From the NCBI GenBank assembly GCA_013314775.1, contig JABUFB010000009.1, forward strand, positions 310,001 through 374,000: DNA of 64,000 nt, in the 5' to 3' direction. This document shows, piece by piece, positions 18,906-27,043 of the stretch. Both the position numbers and the translations under genes were made by a program. The notes under the pieces are model-generated. The model saw nothing but the letters and a program-made list of their open reading frames with translations, was not told the DNA's origin and ran no database searches. The DNA is from Armatimonadota bacterium. Its GTDB lineage: Bacteria; Armatimonadota; Zipacnadia; Zipacnadales; JABUFB01. Within the stretch, counting starts at the first letter, position 1; every line of letters begins with the position of its first letter.

Positions 18906-19211
18906 AGAACGGGGCGAGAAGCCGTCGGGGTGGAAGGCCTTGCGGGACGGTGCTTCCTGGTGTACGCCCCCGTGGCGCAGGGCGCGCAAGCGAACTCATA
19001 TAATGCTCACTGCCACCCGAGACATGAGGGCGCGACAGCGTGTGCAGGCGGCAGACCGACTCAACTGCACCACGCCCGGAGGAAAGTGGTCGGTGAGTTC
19101 GAAGCGATACTCCCGGAGCTTCGGCCGCTCACGTCCCGTGGTGCATATCGGTCTCGGCATGATCCCGATCGGGCGAAGAGCGCCCGCGGCGATTGCTCCT
19201 GCACCACAAAC
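18906..19211. other. Gene-free stretch between convergent genes
   Basis: This 306-base gap has no convincing coding sequence. It contains a perfect TATAAT at 18999-19004 without a good -35 partner, a CCCGATCGGG palindrome at 19164-19173, and a GGGCG-AAGAG-CGCCC hairpin at 19171-19185 close to the end of the minus-strand gene. Nothing else is recognised. Confidence 0.5.
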
Positions 19212-20273
19212 CTACCGGCGGCGCTGCGCGGTGATCTCCACCGCCCGCTCAAGCAGGGCGTCGGCGGCATCGGGCGACGGCGCCGAAGTGATGATGAAGA
19301 GGCCTTCAGGACGAAGCTCCCTCACGGCGACTTCCACCTCGTCATAGGCAAGGAGCGCCACCACTCCTTTGCCACCCTCCTGGATGCGCCTGAACAGGTC
19401 CAGCCAGGCAAGGCCGGACTCCGCGCCGCTGCCGGGCGTCCACTGGATCGAGTGAATCCGGGGCATAGAGAGCAGCCGCGGCAGATGCTGCAAAGCGCCG
19501 GGGCCGTCCAGGTGGTAGTTGCAGCCGTCCAGCCAGTCGCACAACTCGTCCAGTTCCGGCGCCACAAACTCCTCGAACTGTGCTGGCGACAGCATGCACG
19601 ACACATCGCTCTGGAGCGTAACGCTCCGGCGCCATGGGCACCACAGGCCCAGCCAGCCACTGGAGCCCTCCTGGTGGTCCAGCATGTCGGCGATGCGATC
19701 GTACATGATATACCAGTTGTCCAGCAGTTTGCGTAGTGACCGCTTGACCTCGGCCGGGTGGTCGATCAGATCCATCAGGAACCGCTGGGTGCCCCGCAGG
19801 AGCGGCAGGTGGTCATTGGGCTGGTGCACGTTGGGCCAGCCGGTCATCCACTTGCCCTTCGAGACCTCTGCGCAGCGTTCCACGACGGCCAGCATGCGTC
19901 TCCAGGCCCAGTCATCTTCGCACAATTCCAGCGCTGGCTCGGGCTCCCAGGAATCGATGATCGGGTCCTGCCAAACGGTCTGCTGGCTGTAGTGCAAAGG
20001 CGCGCCGTACCCGAAGCAGTAGCCCACCATGAGTGAGGTGCCGGGCAGAGATTCCCCCCCGAAGTAGGTGGCCTCGTGTCCGGCGTCGTACCTCTCGGCC
20101 ACGTAATCCGGGTCGGTCCAGTACTCCTGCCAATCCGCTGCGGGCGGGATCGGACGCGCGGGTCTCAAAGGCGCGGTCACTGCGATGCAGGGTCGATCGA
20201 TGATCTGCATGTCCCAGTAGGCGAGGAGGCGTTCGCGGGCTTCCTGCCAGTTTTGTTTGTACGCAAGCTCCAT
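19212..20273 (-). CDS. Uroporphyrinogen-decarboxylase-fold (methyltransferase-like) protein
   Basis: A 353-residue protein of the UroD/methyltransferase TIM-barrel superfamily, closest in style to proteins often named trimethylamine corrinoid protein 2-like. The opening MELAYKQNWQEARERLLAYW and the late strand motif YHLDGPGA (His254, Asp256, Gly257) are the recognisable parts. In corrinoid methyltransferases MtaA/MtbA the matching place holds a zinc-binding H-x-C-G; here the Cys is Asp. I chose the ATG at 20273, preceded by AGGAG eight bases upstream, over ATGs at 20342 and 20321. No signal peptide. Its neighbours are a secreted esterase upstream and a convergent beta-helix gene. Reaction unknown. 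Confidence 0.75.
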   Translation of the reverse strand: MELAYKQNWQEARERLLAYWDMQIIDRPCIAVTAPLRPARPIPPAADWQEYWTDPDYVAERYDAGHEATYFGGESLPGTSLMVGYCFGYGAPLHYSQQTVWQDPIIDSWEPEPALELCEDDWAWRRMLAVVERCAEVSKGKWMTGWPNVHQPNDHLPLLRGTQRFLMDLIDHPAEVKRSLRKLLDNWYIMYDRIADMLDHQEGSSGWLGLWCPWRRSVTLQSDVSCMLSPAQFEEFVAPELDELCDWLDGCNYHLDGPGALQHLPRLLSMPRIHSIQWTPGSGAESGLAWLDLFRRIQEGGKGVVALLAYDEVEVAVRELRPEGLFIITSAPSPDAADALLERAVEITAQRRR

Positions 20274-20338
20274 CGCTCGGCTCCTGAGTGCGTGCTCCGG
20301 AGGCACGGTTTCGTAATGCATGCGGCGCCTGTCCCCCA

Positions 20339-20647
20339 TCACCGCCCCGACAGCTCTTCGCGCTCTCTCAGACGGTTCGCGGCAAGCACGTACGCCCGGA
20401 CGTCGTCAAGCCTCAGCGCGCGGTCCAGCATCAGCAGTTCGTCGGAGGTCAGCGCTGGATCGGGCTTGCCGTGAAGCGATGACTGTTCACCGAATCTGGC
20501 GACGATGATAGTCCCGCACAACCCGCCATCTTGGTCCTCCCGCGCCGTGAGACTGGCGTCCATTACGGTCTTCGGGCACGGGAATGGTTCGCCAATTGGG
20601 GGTCTGTACCTGCCTGGCGGCGGCAGTAGAACTTCCAGCGTCGGACT
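20339..20647 (-). pseudogene. Open frame of 102 codons continuing directly after the esterase stop, probable gene remnant
   Basis: Immediately after the TGA of the esterase gene (20648-20650) the same frame stays open for 102 codons to a stop at 20339. The first possible ATG is internal at 20563 and has no ribosome site. The end of the frame, with SDELLMLDRALRLDDVRAY, resembles the C-terminal LamG/concanavalin-like tail of the beta-helix protein encoded at 29870-32338 (AEVLIFNRSLRFDETEAV). I read it as the decayed 3' end of a secreted LamG-type gene or a rare C-terminal extension. It occupies most of the 374-base gap at 20274-20647; the rest shows nothing. Confidence 0.35.
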
Positions 20648-21568
20648 TCATTGAAGGGCCTGCCGGTAGAACTCCCAGTTGCTGTCCCCCAGACCATCGC
20701 GCACCTTCAGAGTGTCGTGCCCCACTCCGGGCACCACCGTGAAGCTGTGGGCAATGCGCAGATAATCCAGGTGCTCGTGAAACGCCAGGTTCGCCGGCAA
20801 CGTCTCGTCCAGTTCGCCGATCGCGAGCCTGAAGAGGATCTTGCCACGCACGGCGTCTGCATTTCGCTCGGCCAGGACCCACGGACTCACCTCGGTGAAG
20901 TAGTCGTGGTCACCGCCAAAGACAGCCTCGAGAAGGGTTTCGCGCTGGTGTTCGGTGATGCGAGGCCCATGATCGAGGACCCGCTGCATGGGTCCCGCAC
21001 CCATGGCCGAGACCGCGCAGAACAGTTCCGGGTACTTCAGACCGAAGCGTGCGGCGCCATAGCCACCCATGCTGAAGCCCTCGACGATCCGACGGTCGCG
21101 GGAGGCAATGGTGCGGTATGTGGCGTCGATGTGCGGTATGAGTTCCTTGATTAGAATCGTCTCCAGGGGCACAGTGCCGTCCTTCCAATCCACCCACATG
21201 CCCAGTGGGAGACCATTGGGGAAGACGACGATTGCCGGGGGCATCTTCCCTTCCAGCATGGCGGCCCGGAAGTGCTCGGACATCGGCCGGATGCACCCCA
21301 TCGGTCCGCCGCTGCCATGGAGCCAGTAGAGGACGGGGAACCTCCGTTCCGGTTCAACCTCATACCCTGGCGGCTTCAGCACAAAGTAGCTCACCGGTGA
21401 TCCAGCCGCTTCGCTCTGGAGCATTCCCTTCTCAACTCCCGGCGCCTGCACGTCGGGGACCACCCACCTGGGGGAGCGCATCCACTGGTCCGTCAGCGTC
21501 TGGCCGAAACCAGTCTCCAGCAGACACAGGGCCAGGGTCAGCGAAACAACGAGTGTGAACAGTCGCAT
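20648..21568 (-). CDS. Secreted alpha/beta-hydrolase esterase (CE1/esterase D type)
   Basis: A 306-residue protein with a signal peptide (about 1-22, ETGFGQ). The catalytic triad is readable: Ser166 in GFSMGGYG, Asp254 in GELDETLP and His284 in GVGHDT, and YWLHGSGG (81-88) forms the oxyanion strand. This is the pattern of the putative-esterase family that includes feruloyl and acetyl-xylan esterases, so removal of acyl groups from plant polysaccharides outside the cytoplasm is likely. The start follows GAGAGG by about nine bases. It lies 78 bases upstream of the AraC stop, on the same strand, and is followed in frame by a decayed extension. Confidence 0.85.
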   Translation of the reverse strand: MRLFTLVVSLTLALCLLETGFGQTLTDQWMRSPRWVVPDVQAPGVEKGMLQSEAAGSPVSYFVLKPPGYEVEPERRFPVLYWLHGSGGPMGCIRPMSEHFRAAMLEGKMPPAIVVFPNGLPLGMWVDWKDGTVPLETILIKELIPHIDATYRTIASRDRRIVEGFSMGGYGAARFGLKYPELFCAVSAMGAGPMQRVLDHGPRITEHQRETLLEAVFGGDHDYFTEVSPWVLAERNADAVRGKILFRLAIGELDETLPANLAFHEHLDYLRIAHSFTVVPGVGHDTLKVRDGLGDSNWEFYRQALQ

Positions 21569-21646
21569 CTGTGATGCCTCTCGTTTACGGCGGGCAGCGC
21601 CACGGTCACGTCCGCTTCCGAGTGACGAGACGACACCTGTGGCGGT

Positions 21647-22474
21647 TCACTCGGGCCCGGTCCAGGCACGCCGGTAGGCGGACGGACTGGCGCCACGTTT
21701 CCGCCTGAAGACGCGGCTGAAGTAGTGCACCGTTGCAAATCCGGTGCGGTCGGCCACCTGGGAGACGGTCAACCGGCCCTCACGCAGCAGTTCGGCAGCG
21801 CGGTCAAGTCGCACATCAATGACATAATCCATTGGGGGCCTTCCACAGACCGCACGGAAGATCTCGGCGAACCGCCGGGGCGACATTCCCGCTTCCCGTG
21901 CCAGTCCCTGGACAGTGAGCGGCTCGTGAAAGTGAAAATGGATATAGCGGCGAACCCGTATGATGGCCTCCTCATGCGCCGACTGCGCTCTTCCCGCAGC
22001 CGCTGCCCCTGCCGAACCCGCCAGCCTGCATACCCGCAGCAGGAACTCCTCCACCAGCAACGAACAGAGCCATTCCCAGCCAGGTTCACGGGCCGAGAAC
22101 TCATCGATGAGCTGACGCAAAGTCTCCATGAGGGCCGGGTCGCGCACGTCGCGCATAATCGCGGGGATGGTGGATAGTGCAAAGGGGATGCGGGCCCCGC
22201 GGCCGATCGAGAAACGCAACTCCCAGAGTTCCGGCTGCGTACCCGCATCGTCACGGGACGCGTGCTCTTCCCCGGGCTGGATCATGTACAGATCACGCGC
22301 CCGGACACCGTACCAGGCGTCTCCGATGCGCACCTGACCCTTTCCGCAGAGTACGTAAACCACCTGCCAGCTGCCGGGGTGCGCGTGCGGCGGGCCGATA
22401 AGCGCGGACGGGACGCAGTAGGAAGTGGCCTTTGTTACCTCAATCGGCGGTCGGGCGATGCGGGAGCCCGACAT
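21647..22474 (-). CDS. AraC-family transcriptional regulator
   Basis: A 275-residue regulator. The N-terminal half is a cupin-type sensor (GSWQVVYVLCGKGQVRIGD, then DLYMIQPGEEHA). The C-terminal 100 residues are the double helix-turn-helix, with LAREAGMSPRRFAEIFR and the second helix set ending VADRTGFATVHYFSRVFRR. It diverges from the Gfo/Idh-DegT-UroD-CE4 operon and therefore probably controls it in response to a sugar or derivative. Two direct repeats in the shared promoter region are a likely binding site. The start at 22474 has only a weak ribosome site. Cytoplasmic, DNA-binding. Confidence 0.92.
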   Translation of the reverse strand: MSGSRIARPPIEVTKATSYCVPSALIGPPHAHPGSWQVVYVLCGKGQVRIGDAWYGVRARDLYMIQPGEEHASRDDAGTQPELWELRFSIGRGARIPFALSTIPAIMRDVRDPALMETLRQLIDEFSAREPGWEWLCSLLVEEFLLRVCRLAGSAGAAAAGRAQSAHEEAIIRVRRYIHFHFHEPLTVQGLAREAGMSPRRFAEIFRAVCGRPPMDYVIDVRLDRAAELLREGRLTVSQVADRTGFATVHYFSRVFRRKRGASPSAYRRAWTGPE

Positions 22475-22488
22475 GGATCACACGCCCT

Positions 22489-22518
22489 TTGTGCAAACTA
22501 TTGGCAGAATTGTGCAAA
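22489..22518. promoter_or_regulatory. Candidate AraC operator: two direct 9-bp repeats 21 bp apart
   Basis: TTGTGCAAA occurs at 22489-22497 and again, same orientation, at 22510-22518. The 21-bp start-to-start distance is two helical turns, the geometry used by AraC-type activators at tandem half-sites. The repeats lie in the 113-base region between the divergent regulator and operon. The downstream copy is placed where it could overlap the -35 of the operon promoter. Confidence 0.65.
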
Positions 22519-22587
22519 GACTCGGGCGTCTATGTATGCCATAGTGAGCGGGAGTGTCAAGCCACTGAATTTCCGGGGGCACGCGCC

Positions 22588-23562
22588 ATGCTCAGAGCCG
22601 CAATCGTCGGCGGGGAAACACACATCGGCGAGATTACCGCTCTCGCGGGGAGCGCAATTCAGGTGGTCGGCTCCTGCGTTCGCCCCGACCAGCGCGAATG
22701 GGCGGAGACCACTTTCGGCGCTCCCGTGTTCGATGCGGTCGACCGGCTGCTTGCGGAAACCGCGCCGGATCTGGTGGCGGTCGCAAATGAGAATGACTTG
22801 AAGGCGAGTGCAGTACTGTCGGCGCTGAGCGCCGGCTGCGATGTCATTGTGGACAAGCCCCTCGCAATCACCGCGGATGAGCAGGCGCAGATCGAGAGAT
22901 TCCTGCGGGCACACCCCGAACGCCGAATGCTCATGCTGCTGACTCTGCGAGGGAACAGCGAGTACGCAGGCCTGCGCGAAGTCGTTCGGTCGAGCAGGAT
23001 CGGTGCCCCAGCATTCGTCGAGGTCCGCATGGCGGTGCAACTCAAGCGCGCCCAGCGCCCGCCGTGGTTTCTGGATGTCAGCCGGTCCGGCGGACTGTTC
23101 CTCGACCTGCTCATCCACGGGCTCGATCAGGTGGAGTGGATCACGGGGCAGCAGATCACCGTGCTAACCGGCGTGACGGGCAACTTGGGTGCGCCGGATG
23201 ATGAGAACCTGCGGGACCATGCTGCTGTTTTCTGCGAGTTGTCCGGCGGCGGAAGCGCACTGGTGGAGGGCCAGCGCATGCTCCCGGGAACCGTGGGCTC
23301 CGACTACCGGGTCACCGTTGCAGGCACAGAAGGCTTCGCGGACTTGCGGCTTGGCAAAGGCGTCACCCTCTCATCGCCGGAAGGAGCCGACATTCCGCTG
23401 CTGAGTCTGCCCCCGGCCCGGTCCGTGGTTGCCGACTGGCTGCAGGCTCCGGACGCCGAGATGTGTCTGGTTCCCCAGTCCGCATCAATTCGGGCCAATC
23501 GTCTGGCCCTTCTCGCTACTCAGTCAGCACTCGAGCACAGGCGTATTCCCGTCGATGCATGA
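22588..23562 (+). CDS. Gfo/Idh/MocA-family NAD(P)-dependent sugar dehydrogenase
   Basis: A 324-residue oxidoreductase. The N-terminal Rossmann fold opens MLRAAIVGG; its glycine loop is unusual (GGETHIG rather than G-x-G-x-x-G). DKP with Lys90 and the later segment GGLFLDLLIHGLDQ are the family catalytic motifs. It would oxidise a ring hydroxyl of a sugar or cyclitol to a keto group, or reduce a keto sugar. I start it at the ATG at 22588 because the Rossmann strand begins there. It is the first gene of the operon and 37 bases before an aminotransferase, a pairing known from amino-sugar and aminocyclitol pathways in which dehydrogenation precedes transamination. Confidence 0.88.
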   Translation: MLRAAIVGGETHIGEITALAGSAIQVVGSCVRPDQREWAETTFGAPVFDAVDRLLAETAPDLVAVANENDLKASAVLSALSAGCDVIVDKPLAITADEQAQIERFLRAHPERRMLMLLTLRGNSEYAGLREVVRSSRIGAPAFVEVRMAVQLKRAQRPPWFLDVSRSGGLFLDLLIHGLDQVEWITGQQITVLTGVTGNLGAPDDENLRDHAAVFCELSGGGSALVEGQRMLPGTVGSDYRVTVAGTEGFADLRLGKGVTLSSPEGADIPLLSLPPARSVVADWLQAPDAEMCLVPQSASIRANRLALLATQSALEHRRIPVDA

Positions 23563-23599
23563 GCCGACAAGCGTCCGGCGCACCCAAGGAGTGTCAGAC

Positions 23600-24841
23600 A
23601 TGTCCATTGACCGTGCCCTTTTCGGATCCGCAGCCGTCGCAAATCTCCGAGGCCAATTGCCCAATCCTTTCCCGCGCATCATGGGGCCCAACGCCATGGC
23701 GTACCTGCAGGAAGTCGTGGACAGCGGTCTCACGAGCGATCTCGTGGGACGTTTCGAGCGCGCCTTCGCAGAGACCCTCGGGGTGAAGCACTGTATCGCC
23801 ACCCCAGGCTGCACTCCCGCCCTGGCGATCCTGGCGGCGGCGTTCCCCTTTGAGCCGGGCGATGAGATCATCGTCAGCCCGATCACAGACTATGGCACAA
23901 TTCAGGGGCTCTTCCGGCAGGGGTTCATCCCGGTCTTCGCCGACACCGCGCCGGGCAGCGTGAACATCAGCGCGGACACCGTGGAAGCGGCCATCACCGA
24001 CCGCACCCGGGCGATCCTGTGCGTACACAAGACCGGAATCATCTGCGACATGGATCCGATCAACGCTCTGGCCGAGCGGCATGGGCTGATCGTGTACGAG
24101 GATGCCTGCCAGGGGGTTCTCAGCACTTACAAGGGGCACCCGGCGGGCACTCTGAGCACGGCCGGCGGGTTCTCCTTCGACTCCGAAAAAACCCTGGGCT
24201 CCGATGTGGGCGGTTGCGTGGTGACCGACGATGACCAGGTCGCCGAGCGCCTGCGTTTCGTGGGACACAGCCGGGGCGGACTGCAGAAACCGGGTTACGG
24301 CCGAATCCACACCGAGCCAGGCTACGCCTTTCGGATGCCCCAGTCCACCGCTGCGATCACCCTGGCACAACTGGAGATTATTCGCGAAAATGTGGCCCGA
24401 CGGGACGAGATGGCGCGACTGCTAACCTGCTTGATCAACGAGATTCCCGGCGTGCGCGCTCTGCCGATCCCCGACTACCAGGAGGTCTACTCCTGCTGGA
24501 TGTTCGGGATTACCCTGGAACCCGGGCAGTTCTCTTGCGACACCGCGAGCTTCGCCGCGCAGCTTGCCGAAGCCGGCATCCCCGGCGCGGGCATGGGGGC
24601 GTACTATCTGATGCCCGAGGCCTGCGTCTTCCTGGACGAGTACGCGCAAGCCCGGCGCTTCCCGTTCTCACAGCCGCCGGCAAGCCGCCGGTATAGCTAC
24701 GGCGCCCACAGCACTCCGGTCGCCGCAGAGTTCCTGCAGCGGTTCATCCGCTGGAGCACTTTCTGCGAGAAATACACCGAGGAGCACTGCAGTATCGCCG
24801 CGCAGATCATCCGAGCGGTTGCAGACGCGAACCGAGCCTGA
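23600..24841 (+). CDS. DegT/DnrJ/EryC1/StrS-family PLP-dependent sugar aminotransferase
   Basis: A 413-residue fold-type I aminotransferase. Lys197 in FDSEKTLGSD is the PLP-binding lysine, Asp168 in VYEDACQG contacts the pyridine ring, and ATPGCTPAL (67-75) is the phosphate-binding loop. Members transfer an amino group, usually from glutamate or glutamine, to a keto sugar or keto-inositol. The ATG at 23600 follows AGGAG by eight bases; upstream in-frame sequence overlaps the dehydrogenase. With the preceding dehydrogenase it forms an apparent oxidation-transamination pair. The acceptor cannot be told from sequence. Confidence 0.9.
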   Translation: MSIDRALFGSAAVANLRGQLPNPFPRIMGPNAMAYLQEVVDSGLTSDLVGRFERAFAETLGVKHCIATPGCTPALAILAAAFPFEPGDEIIVSPITDYGTIQGLFRQGFIPVFADTAPGSVNISADTVEAAITDRTRAILCVHKTGIICDMDPINALAERHGLIVYEDACQGVLSTYKGHPAGTLSTAGGFSFDSEKTLGSDVGGCVVTDDDQVAERLRFVGHSRGGLQKPGYGRIHTEPGYAFRMPQSTAAITLAQLEIIRENVARRDEMARLLTCLINEIPGVRALPIPDYQEVYSCWMFGITLEPGQFSCDTASFAAQLAEAGIPGAGMGAYYLMPEACVFLDEYAQARRFPFSQPPASRRYSYGAHSTPVAAEFLQRFIRWSTFCEKYTEEHCSIAAQIIRAVADANRA

Positions 24842-24853
24842 GGAGCCAGACCC

Positions 24854-25879
24854 ATGACTTCACGCGAACGAGTTCTTGCCGCGCTCCGCCGGGAGATCCC
24901 CGACCGCGTGCCCTGGATAGAGGGCATCGTCAGCGACGAGTTGGCAACGCGTCTGTGCGGCCGGAAGATCGACGTGAACTGGGACATCGCGCCGGACGGG
25001 ACGCCGGTGACATCGGGCGCATATCTCGCCGAACAGCAGAAGATCGTCTGCCGAGCCCTGGGCAAGGACAATATCAACTACAACGCCTTCGCACCGGTAT
25101 ACGCCGGGCGCACCAGCATGCAGGGCGTGGTAATCGTTGGGGAGGGACTCATCCACACCCGGGATGACCTGCAGAAGATGCAGTTTCCGGATATAGATGC
25201 CCCCGGTTTCCTGGACAGTGCGCGGGAGTTCATCGCCCACAAAGAGGATTTCTGCGCCATCGCCTGCATCCGGCTGGGTATCGGCGCGACGCTGATGAGC
25301 ATGGGCCTGGCAGCTTTCTCCTACGCCATGGCCGACGATCCGGACTTGATCGTGGAGATTCTGGAACGCTACGCGGACTGGACAATCCGGCTCGCACCGC
25401 GACTGGCCGAAATCGGCTTCGACCTCTTCTGGGCCTTCGACGACGTAGCCTTCAACAACGGCCCCATGTTCTCGCCGGTATTCTACCGGGAAACGGTTCT
25501 GCCGATACAGCAGCGCGCGGCCGCCGCCCTGGAACTGCCTCTCATCACCCACAGCGACGGGGACATGACCCCGATCCTCGACGACTGGCTGCAGCTCGGG
25601 CAGGCGGCGATCCACCCGATCCAGCCTGACGTGATGGACATCAACGCGGTCAAGGCCAGGTACGGCAATCGGATCTGCCTGGTGGGCAATATCTTTATGG
25701 ACGACCTGGTGCACAAGCAGCCGGCGGACATCCGTCGGCAGGTGTGCGACCGCATCCAGCGCATCGGTGCCGGCGGGGGATACATTATCTCTTCCTCCAA
25801 CAGCTTGACCGCCGACATGAAGGACGAGAACGTGCGCGCCATGGCCGACGCAATCCGGGAGTTCGGCGCATACGGGTAA
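24854..25879 (+). CDS. Uroporphyrinogen-decarboxylase-fold (methyltransferase-like) protein
   Basis: A 341-residue protein starting MTSRERVLAALRREIPDRVP, the standard opening of this UroD-like subfamily. Late in the barrel THSDGDM (His233, Ser234, Asp235, Gly236) occupies the place of the zinc motif H-x-C-G of corrinoid methyltransferases, with Asp in place of Cys. The sequence ends in a glycine-rich GAGGGYIISSSNSL segment typical of the family. It lies 12 bases after the aminotransferase and 37 before the deacetylase-like gene, so it belongs to this operon. True heme-pathway UroD is unlikely in this setting. The reaction is unknown; methyl transfer or a retro-aldol type chemistry on the operon's sugar are possibilities only. 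Confidence 0.8.
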   Translation: MTSRERVLAALRREIPDRVPWIEGIVSDELATRLCGRKIDVNWDIAPDGTPVTSGAYLAEQQKIVCRALGKDNINYNAFAPVYAGRTSMQGVVIVGEGLIHTRDDLQKMQFPDIDAPGFLDSAREFIAHKEDFCAIACIRLGIGATLMSMGLAAFSYAMADDPDLIVEILERYADWTIRLAPRLAEIGFDLFWAFDDVAFNNGPMFSPVFYRETVLPIQQRAAAALELPLITHSDGDMTPILDDWLQLGQAAIHPIQPDVMDINAVKARYGNRICLVGNIFMDDLVHKQPADIRRQVCDRIQRIGAGGGYIISSSNSLTADMKDENVRAMADAIREFGAYG

Positions 25880-25916
25880 CATCGGCGTGGCGACATCCAC
25901 TGGGAGGATCCTGCAC

Positions 25917-26957
25917 ATGCCCCCGAAGACGACGCCCTGTGTCACGCCCTGCACCTGGCTCTATGACGCGCCCTTCGCGTATTCCATGACCTACGACGAG
26001 GGCACCGTCGACGCCCTGGCCAATGCACTGCCAATCCACGAGAAGTTCGGATTCCCCGGCCACGTGGACGTGGTTGCCGGGCAACTCGGCCGGCAGCGGA
26101 AGGCTTACGGCAGTTCCCTCAACGCATACGTGCACATGAGCGCGGACGAGTTGCGCTTCCTCCTGGACAAAGGCTGGGGCGTGGGCAATCACTCATGGTC
26201 TCACTACGTCTACCCGCTGCAGCCGGGGCTAGACCTCTGGCGCGAGATCGTCTGGAGCAAGTATCGTCTCGAAGACGCCCTGGACCACCCGGTGCGCATC
26301 TTCACGCTGCCGAATGACAAGTACAATTACGCGCCGGTCATCGACCTCGTGAAGCAGCACTATCTCGCCTGCGCGTACATCGATGGCGCGCCTAACCGCG
26401 AGAATTTCGACCTGCACAAGATCGGCAACTTCATGGTGGCATCGGGCGAGATCCATTCAGCGTATGACTGGAAGCGCGAATTGCTCACCCACAACCTGGA
26501 TCTGGGATTCCTGCTGGGATCATGGCTGTATGAAACCTCGCATCTGGTGATGTGGGATGTGCCGCAAGCGCACAAGTGCATCACGCCGGAAGACCTCACG
26601 CGGCGTTTTGAGAAGCTGCGGGAGATCTCGGGAGGGGCGCTGTGGGCTGCAAAACCCGACGATGTGGTGGACTACGTTCTTCTGCGGAGGGCATTGACCG
26701 TGGAGGTGATCGAGGCGGCTGAGCGAAGCCTGACTTTCGAACTGCGGGGGGACTGGCCGGTGGGCGTGATCAGCAGTCGCTTGAGCTTCCGCGTGTCGGG
26801 TCTGCCGGCGTCGAGAGAGTGCGCGGTGTCCCTCCAGCCATCTCCGCTGCCCGGCGGTGCTCTGCGGTCACAGGTCTACGGGTGCGAAAAGCGGGGCAGG
26901 GACTTCATCGTGACCCTGGACGCGGTTCCGGGAGTGAAGGTGACAGTGAGAGTCTGA
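25917..26957 (+). CDS. Polysaccharide deacetylase-like (CE4) protein
   Basis: A 346-residue protein with a CE4/NodB-like catalytic core. SMTYDEGT (residues 23-30) stands for the usual T-F-D-D-G, giving Asp27 as base and Glu28 in the place of the metal-binding Asp; GNHSWSH (90-96) gives metal ligands His92 and His96. A beta-rich C-terminal domain of about 85 residues follows. CE4 enzymes remove N- or O-acetyl groups from sugars. I prefer the ATG at 25917, nine bases after GGGAGG, to a GTG at 25887. No signal peptide is seen, so a cytoplasmic small substrate fits better than a wall polymer. Last gene of the operon. Confidence 0.78.
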   Translation: MPPKTTPCVTPCTWLYDAPFAYSMTYDEGTVDALANALPIHEKFGFPGHVDVVAGQLGRQRKAYGSSLNAYVHMSADELRFLLDKGWGVGNHSWSHYVYPLQPGLDLWREIVWSKYRLEDALDHPVRIFTLPNDKYNYAPVIDLVKQHYLACAYIDGAPNRENFDLHKIGNFMVASGEIHSAYDWKRELLTHNLDLGFLLGSWLYETSHLVMWDVPQAHKCITPEDLTRRFEKLREISGGALWAAKPDDVVDYVLLRRALTVEVIEAAERSLTFELRGDWPVGVISSRLSFRVSGLPASRECAVSLQPSPLPGGALRSQVYGCEKRGRDFIVTLDAVPGVKVTVRV

Positions 26958-26979
26958 TCGCCGTTGAGCCCGAACAAGA

Positions 26980-27019
26980 CCGCCCGCCCGGAGTCTGGTT
27001 TGACTCGCCGGGCGGGCGG
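26980..27019. terminator. Strong bidirectional terminator hairpin
   Basis: CCGCCCGCCCGG (26980-26991) is perfectly complementary to CCGGGCGGGCGG (27008-27019), and GAGTC/GACTC extend the stem inward around a short loop with one bulged base. It lies in the 86-base gap between two convergent genes. There is no T tract, so it may act as a mRNA-end barrier or need Rho, but the stem is the strongest in the window. Confidence 0.75.
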
Positions 27020-27043
27020 CATTGTCTGTGACGCCACTTCAGG

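Noticed and set aside
19212-20273. Calling any of the four UroD-fold genes a heme-biosynthesis uroporphyrinogen decarboxylase.
   Set aside because: There are several copies beside sugar genes, no other heme genes, and the openings match the methyltransferase-like subfamily rather than HemE.
20648-20650. TGA as a selenocysteine codon that would extend the esterase.
   Set aside because: The esterase is complete with its triad before this point, no selenocysteine insertion hairpin is apparent after the TGA, and the sequence beyond does not continue the esterase fold.
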